From Aequoribacter fuscus (GTDB lineage: Bacteria > Pseudomonadota > Gammaproteobacteria > Pseudomonadales > Halieaceae), in assembly GCF_009910365.1 (NCBI RefSeq), contig NZ_CP036423.1, forward strand, positions 682,001-746,000: a DNA stretch of 64,000 nucleotides, in the 5' to 3' direction. The position numbers and the translations under genes are program-made. Under the pieces are notes generated by a model. The model saw only the letters and a list, made by a program, of their open reading frames with translations, was not told where the DNA came from and made no database searches. Shown here piece by piece: positions 34,365 to 43,526 of this stretch; position 1 is the stretch's first letter; each line of letters begins with the position of its first letter.

Positions 34365-35533
34365 AAAGGGTTCAAGCTGGTGTGTTTGAACTTGGCGAAT
34401 CGTTTTGTGGGGAAATACAGCACAATTGCGAGCGTTACTGTCCCTATCCAAACCCAATAGAAATCATCTACGCCATACAGGGAGCCTTGGTTTGCACCGA
34501 AGATCGCTATCAAGATCTGATAGATAACGAGTAGTGCATACAAATGTAAGATGTAAAAAAACATTGGCGCTGATCCGTAGACCTCTAGGGCATCTAACAG
34601 TTTGTTTTTACGAGGCTCGAGCCATACAAGCAGTAAAAAGGCAATTCCGAGTGTAAGTAAAAGGAAGTCCAACGATGGTGGGTATTTAGTGTAATTTAAA
34701 AATGACATAACGCTCATAATCGTGCTGTCATACATCTGCCATGGGAGTGTCTCACCGTAAATGTTAAAGCCGCGAATCACTAAAAGCAGTGTAAGACATG
34801 CAAGCGCGAGCTGAATGAGTTGTGATTTTCGACGTTCGCCACTGTAACTACTTGCATATATTGGTCCAGCAAAATAGCCCAAGGCGATAACGCCAATCCA
34901 GGGTAAGACAGGGTAAGAAATTTTTACTTTGATAGGGCCTTCTGCGACCAAGAAGTTTCGATCGTGCAGGATTGTCCAAAGGGAATATCCAAATTCGTTC
35001 GGAGCAAATGTAATTGGCGTTAGTAAATTATGTCCAAAGACGATAATAAACCCAATTGCTCCGATAACGCGGAAAGGCAGTTTAACCATAAAAGCTAGCG
35101 TAATCATGCTTAGTCCGATAGCCCACATTACTTGAAGCCATAAAGTATGGTATTCGCCCATCCAGGCAAAATTAATGACGGCGACCTCAATGAAGACTAA
35201 AAAAAGCCCGCGTTTGAGCAAGAAGTCCGTTGCTGATCTAGTTTTTCCGTTTGCAGGGTGAGAATATAACCATGCTGACAGGCCAGTTAAGAACACGAAT
35301 ACAGGCGCGCATAGATGAGCCGCAAGTCGGGTGAAAAATAGTTCAGGCGACGTTGTGCTAACGTCCATGGGGTCACTGACTTGCATATGGAGATATATGC
35401 GTTCTCTGACATGGTCCATTAGCATAATGACCATGACGATTCCCCGCAAAACATCGATCGAGGCTATGCGTTTCTTGATTTCCGTTTGTTGGGCAAGCGT
35501 TGTCGACCCGTCGATACTAGCTGATGTACCCAT
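34349..35533 (-). CDS. DUF1624/acyltransferase-like membrane protein
   Basis: A 394-residue inner-membrane protein with about ten transmembrane segments. The N-terminal KKRIASIDVLRGIVMVIMLM and DHVRER motif is the signature of the DUF1624 / heparan-alpha-glucosaminide N-acetyltransferase catalytic family, related to acyltransferase_3. The aspartate and histidine in MLMDHVR are the likely active residues. The family moves acyl groups across the membrane to sugars or other acceptors. AGGAGA precedes the ATG by five bases. It is followed by the overlapping GNAT gene. Confidence 0.85.
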   Translation of the reverse strand: MGTSASIDGSTTLAQQTEIKKRIASIDVLRGIVMVIMLMDHVRERIYLHMQVSDPMDVSTTSPELFFTRLAAHLCAPVFVFLTGLSAWLYSHPANGKTRSATDFLLKRGLFLVFIEVAVINFAWMGEYHTLWLQVMWAIGLSMITLAFMVKLPFRVIGAIGFIIVFGHNLLTPITFAPNEFGYSLWTILHDRNFLVAEGPIKVKISYPVLPWIGVIALGYFAGPIYASSYSGERRKSQLIQLALACLTLLLVIRGFNIYGETLPWQMYDSTIMSVMSFLNYTKYPPSLDFLLLTLGIAFLLLVWLEPRKNKLLDALEVYGSAPMFFYILHLYALLVIYQILIAIFGANQGSLYGVDDFYWVWIGTVTLAIVLYFPTKRFAKFKHTSLNPLWRYL

Positions 35534-35823
35534 ATATTCTCCTCGCTACTGTGTATTAGCTTTTCTTTTTCAATAAGCTTACCTACGGAACTGCAAATAT
35601 TCTGCCGTTTTGATAGTACTTGATGAGTAGTTCTTGCCGAGTTGAGCGCTGATAGAAGCAAAACCGAGTAGTGTGTGAAAAACATAGTGTCAGTGGACTG
35701 GTGGTTTATGCTGTCATTCAGTTCAAATTCAGCACTTGTCAGTGCTTAGAATCTTGCATAAGGCAGATCATGCGCGATCTGCACGAGTAAACTGAACTGA
35801 GTCGAAAATTTTGGGGGGTTTTC
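35534..35823. promoter_or_regulatory. Divergent promoter region with inverted repeats before copC
   Basis: Gene-free region between the DUF1624 gene and the copC operon. GCAGATC-ATGCGC-GATCTGC at 35763-35782 and AGCACT-TGTC-AGTGCT near 35730-35745 are inverted repeats. Either could be an operator for a metal-responsive regulator. No regulator gene of the CopR/CueR type lies nearby, and no certain -35/-10 pair was found. Confidence 0.4.
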
Positions 35824-36189
35824 ATGAAAAAAATCGTGCTAGCAATGCTGTTGGCTGTTTACACTGCCTCATCTTTAGCCCACGTAAAGCTGACATCTTC
35901 TGCACCGGAGAAAAATTCGGTGGTGGTGAACTCAGTCAGCACTATTCATTTGGAATTTTCTGGCGATGTAAGGTTGGCCCGCCTACAAATTCTTGATACG
36001 CAAGGTGGGGCCACAGAGGTATCTTTTGAAAAAGATACTCAGGAAAGGTCTACGTTTGATATCGAGCTTAAATCGCCTTTGGCTACAAACGGGCGGTATT
36101 TGCTTAAATGGAGTAGTTTGGGTGGTGACGGGCATGTGATGGTAGGTACCGTTCCTTTCGAATTAAATATCTCTGATCAGAATCACTAG
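35824..36189 (+). CDS. copC: Periplasmic copper-binding protein CopC
   Basis: A 121-residue CopC/YobA family protein. The signal peptide (residues 1-19, ending SLA) is cleaved so that the mature protein starts with His (HVKLTSSAPEKNSVV), the copper-binding N-terminus of CopC. The beta-sandwich motifs (TIHLEFSGDVRLARLQILD, TNGRYLLKWSSLGGDGHVMV) include the second histidine, DGH. It binds Cu(II) in the periplasm and passes it to CopD. First gene of a six-gene plus-strand operon. GGGGGG precedes the ATG in place of a classical ribosome site. Confidence 0.92.
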   Translation: MKKIVLAMLLAVYTASSLAHVKLTSSAPEKNSVVVNSVSTIHLEFSGDVRLARLQILDTQGGATEVSFEKDTQERSTFDIELKSPLATNGRYLLKWSSLGGDGHVMVGTVPFELNISDQNH

Positions 36190-36203
36190 GGCCGGTTGGT
36201 CTG

Positions 36204-37052
36204 ATGCCTTGGCTTCTTACCACCCTGTTTAAGCTCCTCGGCTACATTGGTCTTGTTGGGCTCGTTGGTATTTTTTCTCGATCCTTTGTCAGTCTCGCCC
36301 CGTTGCGGTTGGCGCGAAGAAGCTCTTTGGATATGGGATCTTTGCCTTATGTTGTCGTTATTGTCCTGAGCGCTCTTGGGTACTTATGGATGAAGGTTAG
36401 CGAAATAACTGGACAGCTTCTGCCCAGCTCAGAAAGTACTGAGTACACTCAACTGGTTCTGAATAGCGCCGTTGGAGATAGTCTAAAACTAAAAATTTTA
36501 GGGTGCGTATTTGTCCTTAGTGTGAGTACCGCCATATTTGTCACGAGGCGGCAAGTTTGGCTGCCCGTTTTAGTAGTCGGGGTAATGATAATTACGTCGT
36601 CATTTGCTTTGTCAGGCCACACAATGACTTGGGGAAGATCGTATCAGGCTGCTTTAACTTTGCATCTTGTTGCTGTGGCGTTATGGTCTGCGACCTTAAT
36701 CTTCGTTCTTTTGCCCCAATGGCTATACCGCGACGAGAGGTTATTGGTGGTTAGGAATTATTCGTCCGTTGCGCGCTGGCTCGTGTTGGCAATTGTAGTT
36801 TCGGGGGGGTATTTGGTGGTGGGCGCTTATCTGGATCCCAATCACGACTTGCCAGCCTATTGGTTTACCCTTGGCTTAAAGATCTCAGTATTAGTCGTCA
36901 TATTTGGTTTGATTTTTTCGCACCATAAATGGTTGGCACGTTCGCAGAATACTGCCGATTATAAAATTAAAATAACGAATTCAATGAGGGTGGAGATAGC
37001 GTTGCTACTCTGTATTTTGTTCATCTCAGCTAATTTATCTGAATTAGGTTAA
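36204..37052 (+). CDS. copD: Copper resistance/uptake membrane protein CopD
   Basis: A 282-residue inner-membrane protein with about eight transmembrane helices, of the CopD/PcoD family. Conserved histidine positions occur in LSGHTMTWG, TLHLVAVALWSATLIFVL and IFSHHKW. With CopC it is thought to move copper across the inner membrane. It begins 14 bases after copC. Length fits the family. Confidence 0.9.
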   Translation: MPWLLTTLFKLLGYIGLVGLVGIFSRSFVSLAPLRLARRSSLDMGSLPYVVVIVLSALGYLWMKVSEITGQLLPSSESTEYTQLVLNSAVGDSLKLKILGCVFVLSVSTAIFVTRRQVWLPVLVVGVMIITSSFALSGHTMTWGRSYQAALTLHLVAVALWSATLIFVLLPQWLYRDERLLVVRNYSSVARWLVLAIVVSGGYLVVGAYLDPNHDLPAYWFTLGLKISVLVVIFGLIFSHHKWLARSQNTADYKIKITNSMRVEIALLLCILFISANLSELG

Positions 37053-37071
37053 TGAATTGTTAGGAGGAATT

Positions 37072-37455
37072 ATGGCTGTAGTTAACAGAGCGTTGTTGGT
37101 CATTGTGTTGTCGATTTGCGCAATCAAAGCGAGTGCTCATGGTAGCGATATGCCGTTGCACGGAGGTATTGTCAAAATAGTGGGTGAGATGTCATTTGAA
37201 CTGGTGGCACTAGATTCGGGTACCGAAGTTTATCTTATTGATGATGGAGATCCCGTTGATTCCTCCAGCGTTAGTGTCTCCATTAAATACGGCAAGGGCG
37301 ATGGAAAAACTGTAATCGATCTTGAACCGGCTGGGCCTAACAAATTTGTTGCTAGCGAAGTACTCCCGGGCAATAACATGATATTGGTGGTGGTAACGCT
37401 TCCAGATGGTGTGTCGCGTATTGGGGCAAAGTTTTCTCCATTAAGCGATAGCTAG
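37072..37455 (+). CDS. Small periplasmic protein of the copper operon
   Basis: About 127 residues with a signal peptide ending KASA and a mature start HGSDMPLHGGIVKIVGEMSF. Two histidines with a methionine between them and the HGG motif suggest metal binding. The rest (FELVALDSGTEVYLIDDGDP) resembles the small beta-rich domain found in some efflux adaptor proteins and in short proteins beside copper or nickel genes. An excellent ribosome site, AGGAGGA, lies before ATG 37072. Function unknown; context points to metal handling. Confidence 0.65.
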   Translation: MAVVNRALLVIVLSICAIKASAHGSDMPLHGGIVKIVGEMSFELVALDSGTEVYLIDDGDPVDSSSVSVSIKYGKGDGKTVIDLEPAGPNKFVASEVLPGNNMILVVVTLPDGVSRIGAKFSPLSDS

Positions 37456-37457
37456 AC

Positions 37458-38156
37458 GTGAAAAACCTATACTTGCCAGCGCGTTACTTTAGTGTGTTCG
37501 TAGTTGCAATCATGCTTTTCAGTGGTAACGCATGGTCTCACGGAGTGGCTGATACTGATCGAGAATTCATTATGTCGATCAGCGGCTCGCAGTTTATCCC
37601 ATATGTCTATTTGGGCGCTAAGCACATGTTTACGGGCTATGATCACTTGTTATTCATTTTTGGCGTCATTTTTTTACTTCGCCATTATCGTGATGTGGCC
37701 GTACTCGTAAGTTTGTTCGCCCTGGGGCACAGCATTACCTTGCTTGCAGGGGTTCTATTTAGTATTCCAGCAAATGCTTATTTGGTCGATGCAATCATTG
37801 GCTTTTCAGTGGTTTACAAAGGTTTTGATAACATTCAGGGTTTTGATCAACTTTTCGGAGCTTCTCCCAACCCTAAATTTATGGTGTTGGGTTTTGGCTT
37901 GATTCATGGGTTTGGCTTATCCACCAAATTGCAAGATTTTGAACTTCCCGCGCAAGGGCTGTTGGGGAATCTGATCGCTTTTAACGTGGGTGTTGAAATC
38001 GGCCAGTTTCTCGCATTGATCTGCATGTTGATTGTTATGGCCTATTGGCGAGCTCAGCCCAATCACCTTAAACAAGCATATTCTGTCAATGTGGTTTTGA
38101 TGACACTGGGTTTCATGCTCACATTTTTTCAACTAGCGGGTTTCATCTTGTTGTGA
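37458..38156 (+). CDS. HupE/UreJ_2 family membrane protein
   Basis: A 232-residue membrane protein with a cleavable signal peptide (ending NAWSHG) and six or so transmembrane helices. Conserved histidine motifs are present: AKHMFTGYDHLLFIFG, FALGHSITLL, GLIHGFGLS and FNVGVEIGQ. HupE/UreJ relatives are linked to nickel or cobalt entry, but this second subfamily often sits with CopC/CopD, where it may carry copper. It starts with GTG two bases after the previous stop. Its stop is shared with a possible GTG start of the next gene. Confidence 0.85.
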   Translation: MKNLYLPARYFSVFVVAIMLFSGNAWSHGVADTDREFIMSISGSQFIPYVYLGAKHMFTGYDHLLFIFGVIFLLRHYRDVAVLVSLFALGHSITLLAGVLFSIPANAYLVDAIIGFSVVYKGFDNIQGFDQLFGASPNPKFMVLGFGLIHGFGLSTKLQDFELPAQGLLGNLIAFNVGVEIGQFLALICMLIVMAYWRAQPNHLKQAYSVNVVLMTLGFMLTFFQLAGFILL

Positions 38157-38179
38157 GTAACAAAGTAAAGGGAAACAAC

Positions 38180-38746
38180 ATGGGTTCGAAAGATAAAACA
38201 GGTGACGGTAAGCCAGCGTTTAAGGGTGTTTTAGTAGCGTTTTTAGGCGCAGCGTTGATAACGGTTACCACCGTATTACCCGTGGAATATGGCATTGATA
38301 TAACCGGCTTCGGAAAGTTATCGGGCTTGTTGCGGAATAAAAAAACTCCAACTCTAGAGCTAAACGACTTCGTTGCCCCAGTAAAGAACGCAATTTTAAT
38401 TCAAGACACACCATTGCAGATACTCAACCGAACGATAGTGTTAGAAGAGTATGAAGGCATTGAATTTAAGTTAGACCTAGCGGAGCAACAAGCAATTAAC
38501 TTTCACTGGCATTCCTCGGGACCTATTTTTTCAGATATGCATGCTGAACCCTATGATGCTGCGCCCAACGAATTTGTAACGTATTGGAAAGAAAAGGAGC
38601 AGTCAGGGGGGCAAGGTACTCTGATTACTTCATTTGCAGGGCATCATGGCTGGTACTGGCAGAATATGGGTGAAGACACCATAACCATTGATATTGTTAT
38701 CACAGGTTTTTTTGACGAAAAATTAATAGACGTAACAACAAAGTAA
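38180..38746 (+). CDS. Membrane-anchored periplasmic protein of the metal operon
   Basis: About 188 residues. A single transmembrane anchor near the N-terminus (FKGVLVAFLGAALITVTTVL) is followed by a periplasmic domain. This contains FHWHSSGPIFSDMHAEPYD and FAGHHGWYWQN, both rich in His, Trp and Met and likely to bind metal. Similar uncharacterised anchor proteins occur beside HupE/UreJ_2 genes. AAAGGGA precedes the ATG at 38180; a GTG at 38153 overlapping the HupE stop is an alternative. No named family. Confidence 0.65.
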   Translation: MGSKDKTGDGKPAFKGVLVAFLGAALITVTTVLPVEYGIDITGFGKLSGLLRNKKTPTLELNDFVAPVKNAILIQDTPLQILNRTIVLEEYEGIEFKLDLAEQQAINFHWHSSGPIFSDMHAEPYDAAPNEFVTYWKEKEQSGGQGTLITSFAGHHGWYWQNMGEDTITIDIVITGFFDEKLIDVTTK

Positions 38747-38760
38747 CTAGGAGTTTACTC

Positions 38761-39495
38761 ATGTACACAAAAGCTATAAAAGTTATTTTATTACTTACCT
38801 TAACAGCGGCGACTCAAGTTCAAGCCCACGGTATTTGGTTTGCGCAGCGAGCGACACAAACGGGGCTAATTTATGGCGTTGGAGCCGATGATTTAGACAT
38901 GGTAAAACGGTTGCCTTTGATAACTGATTTTGCTGCTTATGATGAAAACTTAACGGAAGTTGAAGCAGAATTAGCGGTTGCTGGTCCTGTAGTATTGGTC
39001 GTCAGTGATTGGCAACCCACTGTGATGACGGCAGAACTCAATAACGGCATTTGGAGCAAAACAGCCGACGGGCGTTGGCACAAAAAAGGTTTAGACGAAG
39101 TGCCTGATGCGGTCATCGCAGAGCGAACGATGAAATACGCTGTGCACGTTAAAAGTAAGCTGAACAAGCCCTTGGGCAACTTACCTGGACAAAAAGCACA
39201 AATTATCCCAGTGGGTGGTTTCTTACCTGAAATGAAGGGCGATATATTACAAGTACAGGTTCTATTAAATGGAAATCCAGTCACAGGCGCTGCCATCAAA
39301 GAAGACTTTGTTAATGATCCAGATCAAACACCTATACTCACTGATAAAAACGGCATGGCGACCATTGGTATTCGCAATCAGGGGCTTAACGTTGTCGCTG
39401 CTATTATTGACGGACCATCAGATGATCCAGCTAAGGTGAGAAAAGTTGAGTACTTGGCGACTTTGTCATTTGTGTTAGAGCACCTTCCTGAGTAG
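38761..39495 (+). CDS. DUF4198 periplasmic protein (NikM-like)
   Basis: A 244-residue exported protein with a signal peptide ending VQAHGIWF, so the mature N-terminus begins with His. The DUF4198 family includes periplasmic partners of nickel and cobalt transport. Motifs are the C-terminal PVTGAAIKEDFVNDPDQTPI, with a beta-sandwich carboxypeptidase-regulatory-like fold, and TDKNGMATIGIRNQGLNVVA. A ribosome site (CTAGGAG) lies before the ATG. It closes the copC operon. Metal specificity is uncertain: copper by context, nickel by family. Confidence 0.8.
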   Translation: MYTKAIKVILLLTLTAATQVQAHGIWFAQRATQTGLIYGVGADDLDMVKRLPLITDFAAYDENLTEVEAELAVAGPVVLVVSDWQPTVMTAELNNGIWSKTADGRWHKKGLDEVPDAVIAERTMKYAVHVKSKLNKPLGNLPGQKAQIIPVGGFLPEMKGDILQVQVLLNGNPVTGAAIKEDFVNDPDQTPILTDKNGMATIGIRNQGLNVVAAIIDGPSDDPAKVRKVEYLATLSFVLEHLPE

Positions 39496-39515
39496 TTGTA
39501 ACGAGATTGCAGTAT

Positions 39516-41003
39516 ATGTCTTTTGAACATGTAAGTTTTTCACCCGATGACGTCAAGTTCCCCGAGCACCATTTTGTGGGCGGGGAATGGCTTGTCGGCC
39601 AGAATAAAATCCCAGTATTTCGGCCATCCGACGGCTATCTTTATGCTCAATGTGATGACGCGTCAGATGACCTAGTGCATGAGGTTGTACTTAACGCTAA
39701 AGAGGGATTGGCTACTTCAGGTTGGGCCAACTGGGCACCGCGAGACAGGGCAAAGGTCATGCGTGTGTGGGCTGACTTGGTTGAACGTGAATCCGTTGCA
39801 TTAGCCAGAATCGAAGCACTGGGTTCGACACGGCCGATCAAAGATGCTGTCGCGTGGGATGTGCCGTACACCGCTGAAACCATTAGGTTCTATGCGGAAT
39901 TAGCGGATAAGCACGGGGGTAAAGTCGCCGCGACATCATCAAGTCTCTTGGGTTTAGTTATTGCTGAACCTATTGGCATTGTTGCGGCGATCGCTCCGTG
40001 GAATTTTCCGCTTGTAATGGCAACCTGGAAGGTCGCCCCCGCGCTTGCTGCAGGAAATGCCGTGGTGTTAAAGCCATCAGAGTTGACACCTTTTTCAGTG
40101 CTACGACTGGCTGAGCTTGCGCATCAAGCAGGTATTCCTGAGGGTGTTTTCAATGTGGTAACAGGGCGAGGTCATACAACGGGTAAAGCGCTGGTTAAGC
40201 ACCCTCTGATCGGGAAAGTGACGTTCACCGGGTCTACTGCAACAGGGCAATTGATCATGGAAGAATGTGCGAAATTTGGCCCTAAACCAGTCACATTAGA
40301 ACTAGGCGGGAAAAGCCCTCAAATTGTTTTTGCTGATGTGAAAGATCTGGATAGTGTTGCAGCTACGGTTTCACGAGCTATCTTGAACAATGCCGGGCAG
40401 GTCTGTAACGCAGGTTCAAGGCTGCTTATAGAAAGGTCAATTGCGACCGACTTTATCCGTAAGCTAAAGCGTATGGCGAGCGATTGGGTTGTAGGCCCAA
40501 CCTGGGATTCCTCGACAAGCTTTTCACCCATCGTCAATAAGCGCCAACTAGATGGTATTCATTCCGCTGTTTGTGATGCTATTGCTAAAGATGCTGAGTG
40601 CGTATTTGGCGGTAAGGTCATGGACGAAGGCAGCGGTGGTGCTTTTTACGAACCTACTTTATTAAGCACCTCAGATAATACGCTCGCGGCAGTGCAACAT
40701 GAATTGTTTGGTCCTGTTATGACCGTGCAGGTATTCGATTCTGAGCAAGAAGCTGTTGCTTTAGCCAATAGCTCAAATTACGGGCTCGCAGCCGGCGTGT
40801 TTTCAGACGACGTGCACAGAGTGTTGAGGTTAGTGAAACAAATCGAGGCAGGAAACATTTGGGTGAATCGTTATGGGCGCAGTAACGATTTTATTTTGCC
40901 AACCGGGGGGTTTAAGTCTTCGGGAATTGGAAAAGATTTGGGTGTCGAAGCCTTTGAAGCGAATCTTCGCCATAAAGCGGTGTTGATGGGAATTCAAAGC
41001 TAA
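39516..41003 (+). CDS. NAD(P)-dependent aldehyde dehydrogenase
   Basis: A 495-residue aldehyde dehydrogenase oxidising an aldehyde to its acid. IAPWNFPLVMATWKVAPALA is the cofactor region, FTGSTATGQ the NAD loop, LELGGKSP carries the general-base Glu, and NAGQVCNAGSRLLIER the nucleophilic Cys; the C-terminus has GGFKSSGIGKDLG. Start is ATG 39516 (a TTG at 39507 is in frame but unlikely). It is convergent with the amine-dehydrogenase operon on the other strand and probably oxidises the aldehyde released by those enzymes. Confidence 0.9.
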   Translation: MSFEHVSFSPDDVKFPEHHFVGGEWLVGQNKIPVFRPSDGYLYAQCDDASDDLVHEVVLNAKEGLATSGWANWAPRDRAKVMRVWADLVERESVALARIEALGSTRPIKDAVAWDVPYTAETIRFYAELADKHGGKVAATSSSLLGLVIAEPIGIVAAIAPWNFPLVMATWKVAPALAAGNAVVLKPSELTPFSVLRLAELAHQAGIPEGVFNVVTGRGHTTGKALVKHPLIGKVTFTGSTATGQLIMEECAKFGPKPVTLELGGKSPQIVFADVKDLDSVAATVSRAILNNAGQVCNAGSRLLIERSIATDFIRKLKRMASDWVVGPTWDSSTSFSPIVNKRQLDGIHSAVCDAIAKDAECVFGGKVMDEGSGGAFYEPTLLSTSDNTLAAVQHELFGPVMTVQVFDSEQEAVALANSSNYGLAAGVFSDDVHRVLRLVKQIEAGNIWVNRYGRSNDFILPTGGFKSSGIGKDLGVEAFEANLRHKAVLMGIQS

Positions 41004-41014
41004 ACAGAAAGGGC

Positions 41015-42148
41015 TTAATTCGTGGTGAAACGGCCGATTGAAAATGGGGCCAAATCAATCGTCGTTTTACCTTCTGTAATCAACTCGGCTAAAGTCTCGC
41101 CTACACCAGGCCCTATTTGAAATCCAGCACCAGAAAAACCAAATCCATAAAAAAGGTTTGGAGTTGTTTTGCTTGGACCAATGATAGGTTGCCCATCGGG
41201 TGTGTACCCTTCAGTGCCTGTCCAAGTTCTAATAACATTTAATTTGGCAATTTCAGGCGCTAGGCGATGTATTTGTTGCCATTGGCTTAGCACGTTTTCT
41301 GGTCGCACTTTTGTGTGCCCCGTACTCGGCTGGCCTATTGATCGATAGCTACCGCCAATGATGATGTTGCCTCGTTCAATTTGCCGAAAGTATATGGATT
41401 CGTATTCGTTTGAGGTATATACGCCCACAGACGGAGCGATAGCGTAAGTACATGGCTCAGTCACGGACATTGTTGGACCAAAGCTGGTTAAAGAAACAGA
41501 CTCTCCAAATTCGCTAGTTAGACCACTACTCCATACGCCGCTCGCTATCACTAACTTTTCAGCGCGGATGGCTATGGAGTTTGAGCAGTGCACAATAAAA
41601 CCGCTTCCATACGTTTCGATTTTATGTACCGCAGTATCTTCTATTATTTCCGCTCCGTGAAATTGAGCCGCTCGTCCGAAGGCGGGAGAAACAAGTCGAG
41701 GATTGGCATGTCCGTCTGCAGGAGATAATGATCCGACTTCGACTTCGTCTGAAAAAAATGGGTATCGCTTTTTGAGATCGGCTTTGCTTAATATTTCCAG
41801 ATCGAGATCATATTCTTTCGCTTGCTCGGCATAATTTACAAAAGCCGCTTCGGCACCTTTATTGTTTTTATACGCTATGCGTATATGTCCAACAGGTCTA
41901 AACTCTAAATCTACCCCGACCACTTCCTTAGCGGATCGCCAAAAATTGTTGGCACGAGCAGCCATAGCCAACTGTGTCATTGGCCGGCCTTGCCGTCTGA
42001 TGTTGCCAAAATTTGTGCCGCTGGCATGTTGGCCCAATCGGTTTTTTTCGAGAAGGATGACGTTTATTCCGGCCTTCGCCAAAAAATAGGTACATGAGGT
42101 TCCCACTATCCCTCCGCCTATTACCAATACGTCCGCATGTTTATTCAT
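41015..42148 (-). CDS. FAD-dependent oxidoreductase, HcnC/opine-oxidase beta-like subunit
   Basis: About 377 residues of the D-amino-acid oxidase (DAO) fold. GGGIVGTSCTYFLAKAG near the N-terminus binds FAD, followed by the adenine-ribose Glu in VILLEKN; GYTPDGQPIIGPS and GFSGAGFQIGPGVGETLAEL are the C-terminal FAD contacts. In heterotrimeric enzymes such as hydrogen cyanide synthase, octopine/nopaline oxidase and D-hydroxyproline dehydrogenase, this subunit holds the substrate site. It overlaps the gene before it by about 8 bases and is last in a nine-gene operon. Confidence 0.85.
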   Translation of the reverse strand: MNKHADVLVIGGGIVGTSCTYFLAKAGINVILLEKNRLGQHASGTNFGNIRRQGRPMTQLAMAARANNFWRSAKEVVGVDLEFRPVGHIRIAYKNNKGAEAAFVNYAEQAKEYDLDLEILSKADLKKRYPFFSDEVEVGSLSPADGHANPRLVSPAFGRAAQFHGAEIIEDTAVHKIETYGSGFIVHCSNSIAIRAEKLVIASGVWSSGLTSEFGESVSLTSFGPTMSVTEPCTYAIAPSVGVYTSNEYESIYFRQIERGNIIIGGSYRSIGQPSTGHTKVRPENVLSQWQQIHRLAPEIAKLNVIRTWTGTEGYTPDGQPIIGPSKTTPNLFYGFGFSGAGFQIGPGVGETLAELITEGKTTIDLAPFSIGRFTTN

Positions 42149-43526
42149 CAACCGAGTCTCCCGCTAAGCGCATCGATGTCGGTTTAATGGGAGCTTGTGC
42201 TCTTAAGCGACCAATATCGGTTAGTGGTTTATTTGCTATCTGCGCTAGTGTGGTGGCTTGTGCGTCGGCGCAATACCGACCCTGGCAGCGTCCCATTCCT
42301 ACCCGAGACATAGCTTTTACTCGATTAATTTCGGGGTGGCCGCTTAAGGTGACCCCCGACTTCACCTCATGCTTTGTAATGCATTCACAGCGGCAAAGAA
42401 TTGTTGAATCACTCATCTGTTCGACAAAATGCTTTGGCCAAGGAAATGCAGTTTGTATTCCGCTGGCAAAAATTTCCCATTTTTGTAACTTTTGTATGAG
42501 CTTCGATACTGTTTTAGCCGACACACTTATGCCGGCGTTTCTGAGTACAGTGTGACCTACCAGCTTTCCTTTTATCTCCGCCGCATCGGCCCCCAAAATC
42601 TTTGCCCCGTCACCAGCGACATATACATTGGGCACTGACGTCAGTCCTTCTCTGGTCTGTTTTACCAGCCATTGTTGACTGGTGGTATCGAAGGTAAATT
42701 CGCAGCCTGCTAAATCTGCCAGTTGTGTCTCTGGGCGTAAGTGATAACCAAGTGCAATTGCATCGGTTTTAACGGTAATTGTTTTGTCATCGACTTCATA
42801 GGTAAACCCAGTTACACCGTCGGTGTTGTTTTCAATTTTAATCGGCTTAATGCCAGCTCGAATTTTTATCCCTCGCATCAGTAGGTCTACGGTAAGCTTT
42901 ACACCGTTTATAAGCACTCTAGGTTGTGCGAGTAGCTTGGGTAATGCTAGGAGCCTTAGATACCAGGCAGATGTATCAAAAACGCCAGCAACTTTGATGC
43001 CTGCTTTGGCATATTGAGCAGCAACTAAATAGAGCAAAGGGCCCGATCCCACAAACGCTACTTCGCGGCCTATACTGCACGCTTGTGCTTTTAACGCGAT
43101 TTGTGCCGCACCTAAAGTGTAGGTGCCTGCGTGTTCCCAGCCTTCGATTGGGAGAATGCGGTCGGTTGCGCCGGTACAGATAATGAGTTGCTTAAATTCT
43201 ATAAGTTGTAGCTTCCCTGCATAATTAGCGAATAAAGTATTTTCCTCTATCGCCCATATTTGACAGCCTAAAAATAGAGTGCATTTTGCTTGTAACTGAA
43301 CGAATCGATCGTGCAATGCTTTGGCTTTGCTGTGCTCGGTGCCATACAGTTGCTGATATGACCTTTTGAAATTTTCAGGTTGTTGGCGATATATCTGACC
43401 GCCAGATCGAAGCGATTCGTCTATCAGGCAGACGTCTAAACCACCATCGGTTACTACCTGTGCCGCATTTACTCCGGCAGGGCCCGCGCCTATGACGACG
43501 ACGTCAAATTTCAACGTGTCGGCCAT
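42141..43526 (-). CDS. FAD/NAD(P)-binding subunit, HcnB/opine-oxidase alpha-like
   Basis: 461 residues. The N-terminal FAD motif is VVIGAGPAGVNAAQVV; a second dinucleotide site is VAFVGSGPLLYLVAAQYAKA. A C-terminal BFD-like iron-sulfur segment has CRCECIT, then GMGRCQGRYC, four cysteines that should hold a [2Fe-2S] cluster. This is the electron-transfer alpha subunit of the HcnABC-type dehydrogenases. It overlaps the upstream ferredoxin-like gene by 16 bases and the downstream DAO gene, showing tight translational coupling and a fixed 1:1:1 complex. Confidence 0.87.
   Translation of the reverse strand: MADTLKFDVVVIGAGPAGVNAAQVVTDGGLDVCLIDESLRSGGQIYRQQPENFKRSYQQLYGTEHSKAKALHDRFVQLQAKCTLFLGCQIWAIEENTLFANYAGKLQLIEFKQLIICTGATDRILPIEGWEHAGTYTLGAAQIALKAQACSIGREVAFVGSGPLLYLVAAQYAKAGIKVAGVFDTSAWYLRLLALPKLLAQPRVLINGVKLTVDLLMRGIKIRAGIKPIKIENNTDGVTGFTYEVDDKTITVKTDAIALGYHLRPETQLADLAGCEFTFDTTSQQWLVKQTREGLTSVPNVYVAGDGAKILGADAAEIKGKLVGHTVLRNAGISVSAKTVSKLIQKLQKWEIFASGIQTAFPWPKHFVEQMSDSTILCRCECITKHEVKSGVTLSGHPEINRVKAMSRVGMGRCQGRYCADAQATTLAQIANKPLTDIGRLRAQAPIKPTSMRLAGDSVDE

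Noticed and set aside
34364-34457. N-terminal extension of the GNAT protein
   Set aside because: It would overlap the DUF1624 gene by more than 100 bases and encodes nothing typical of the GNAT fold.
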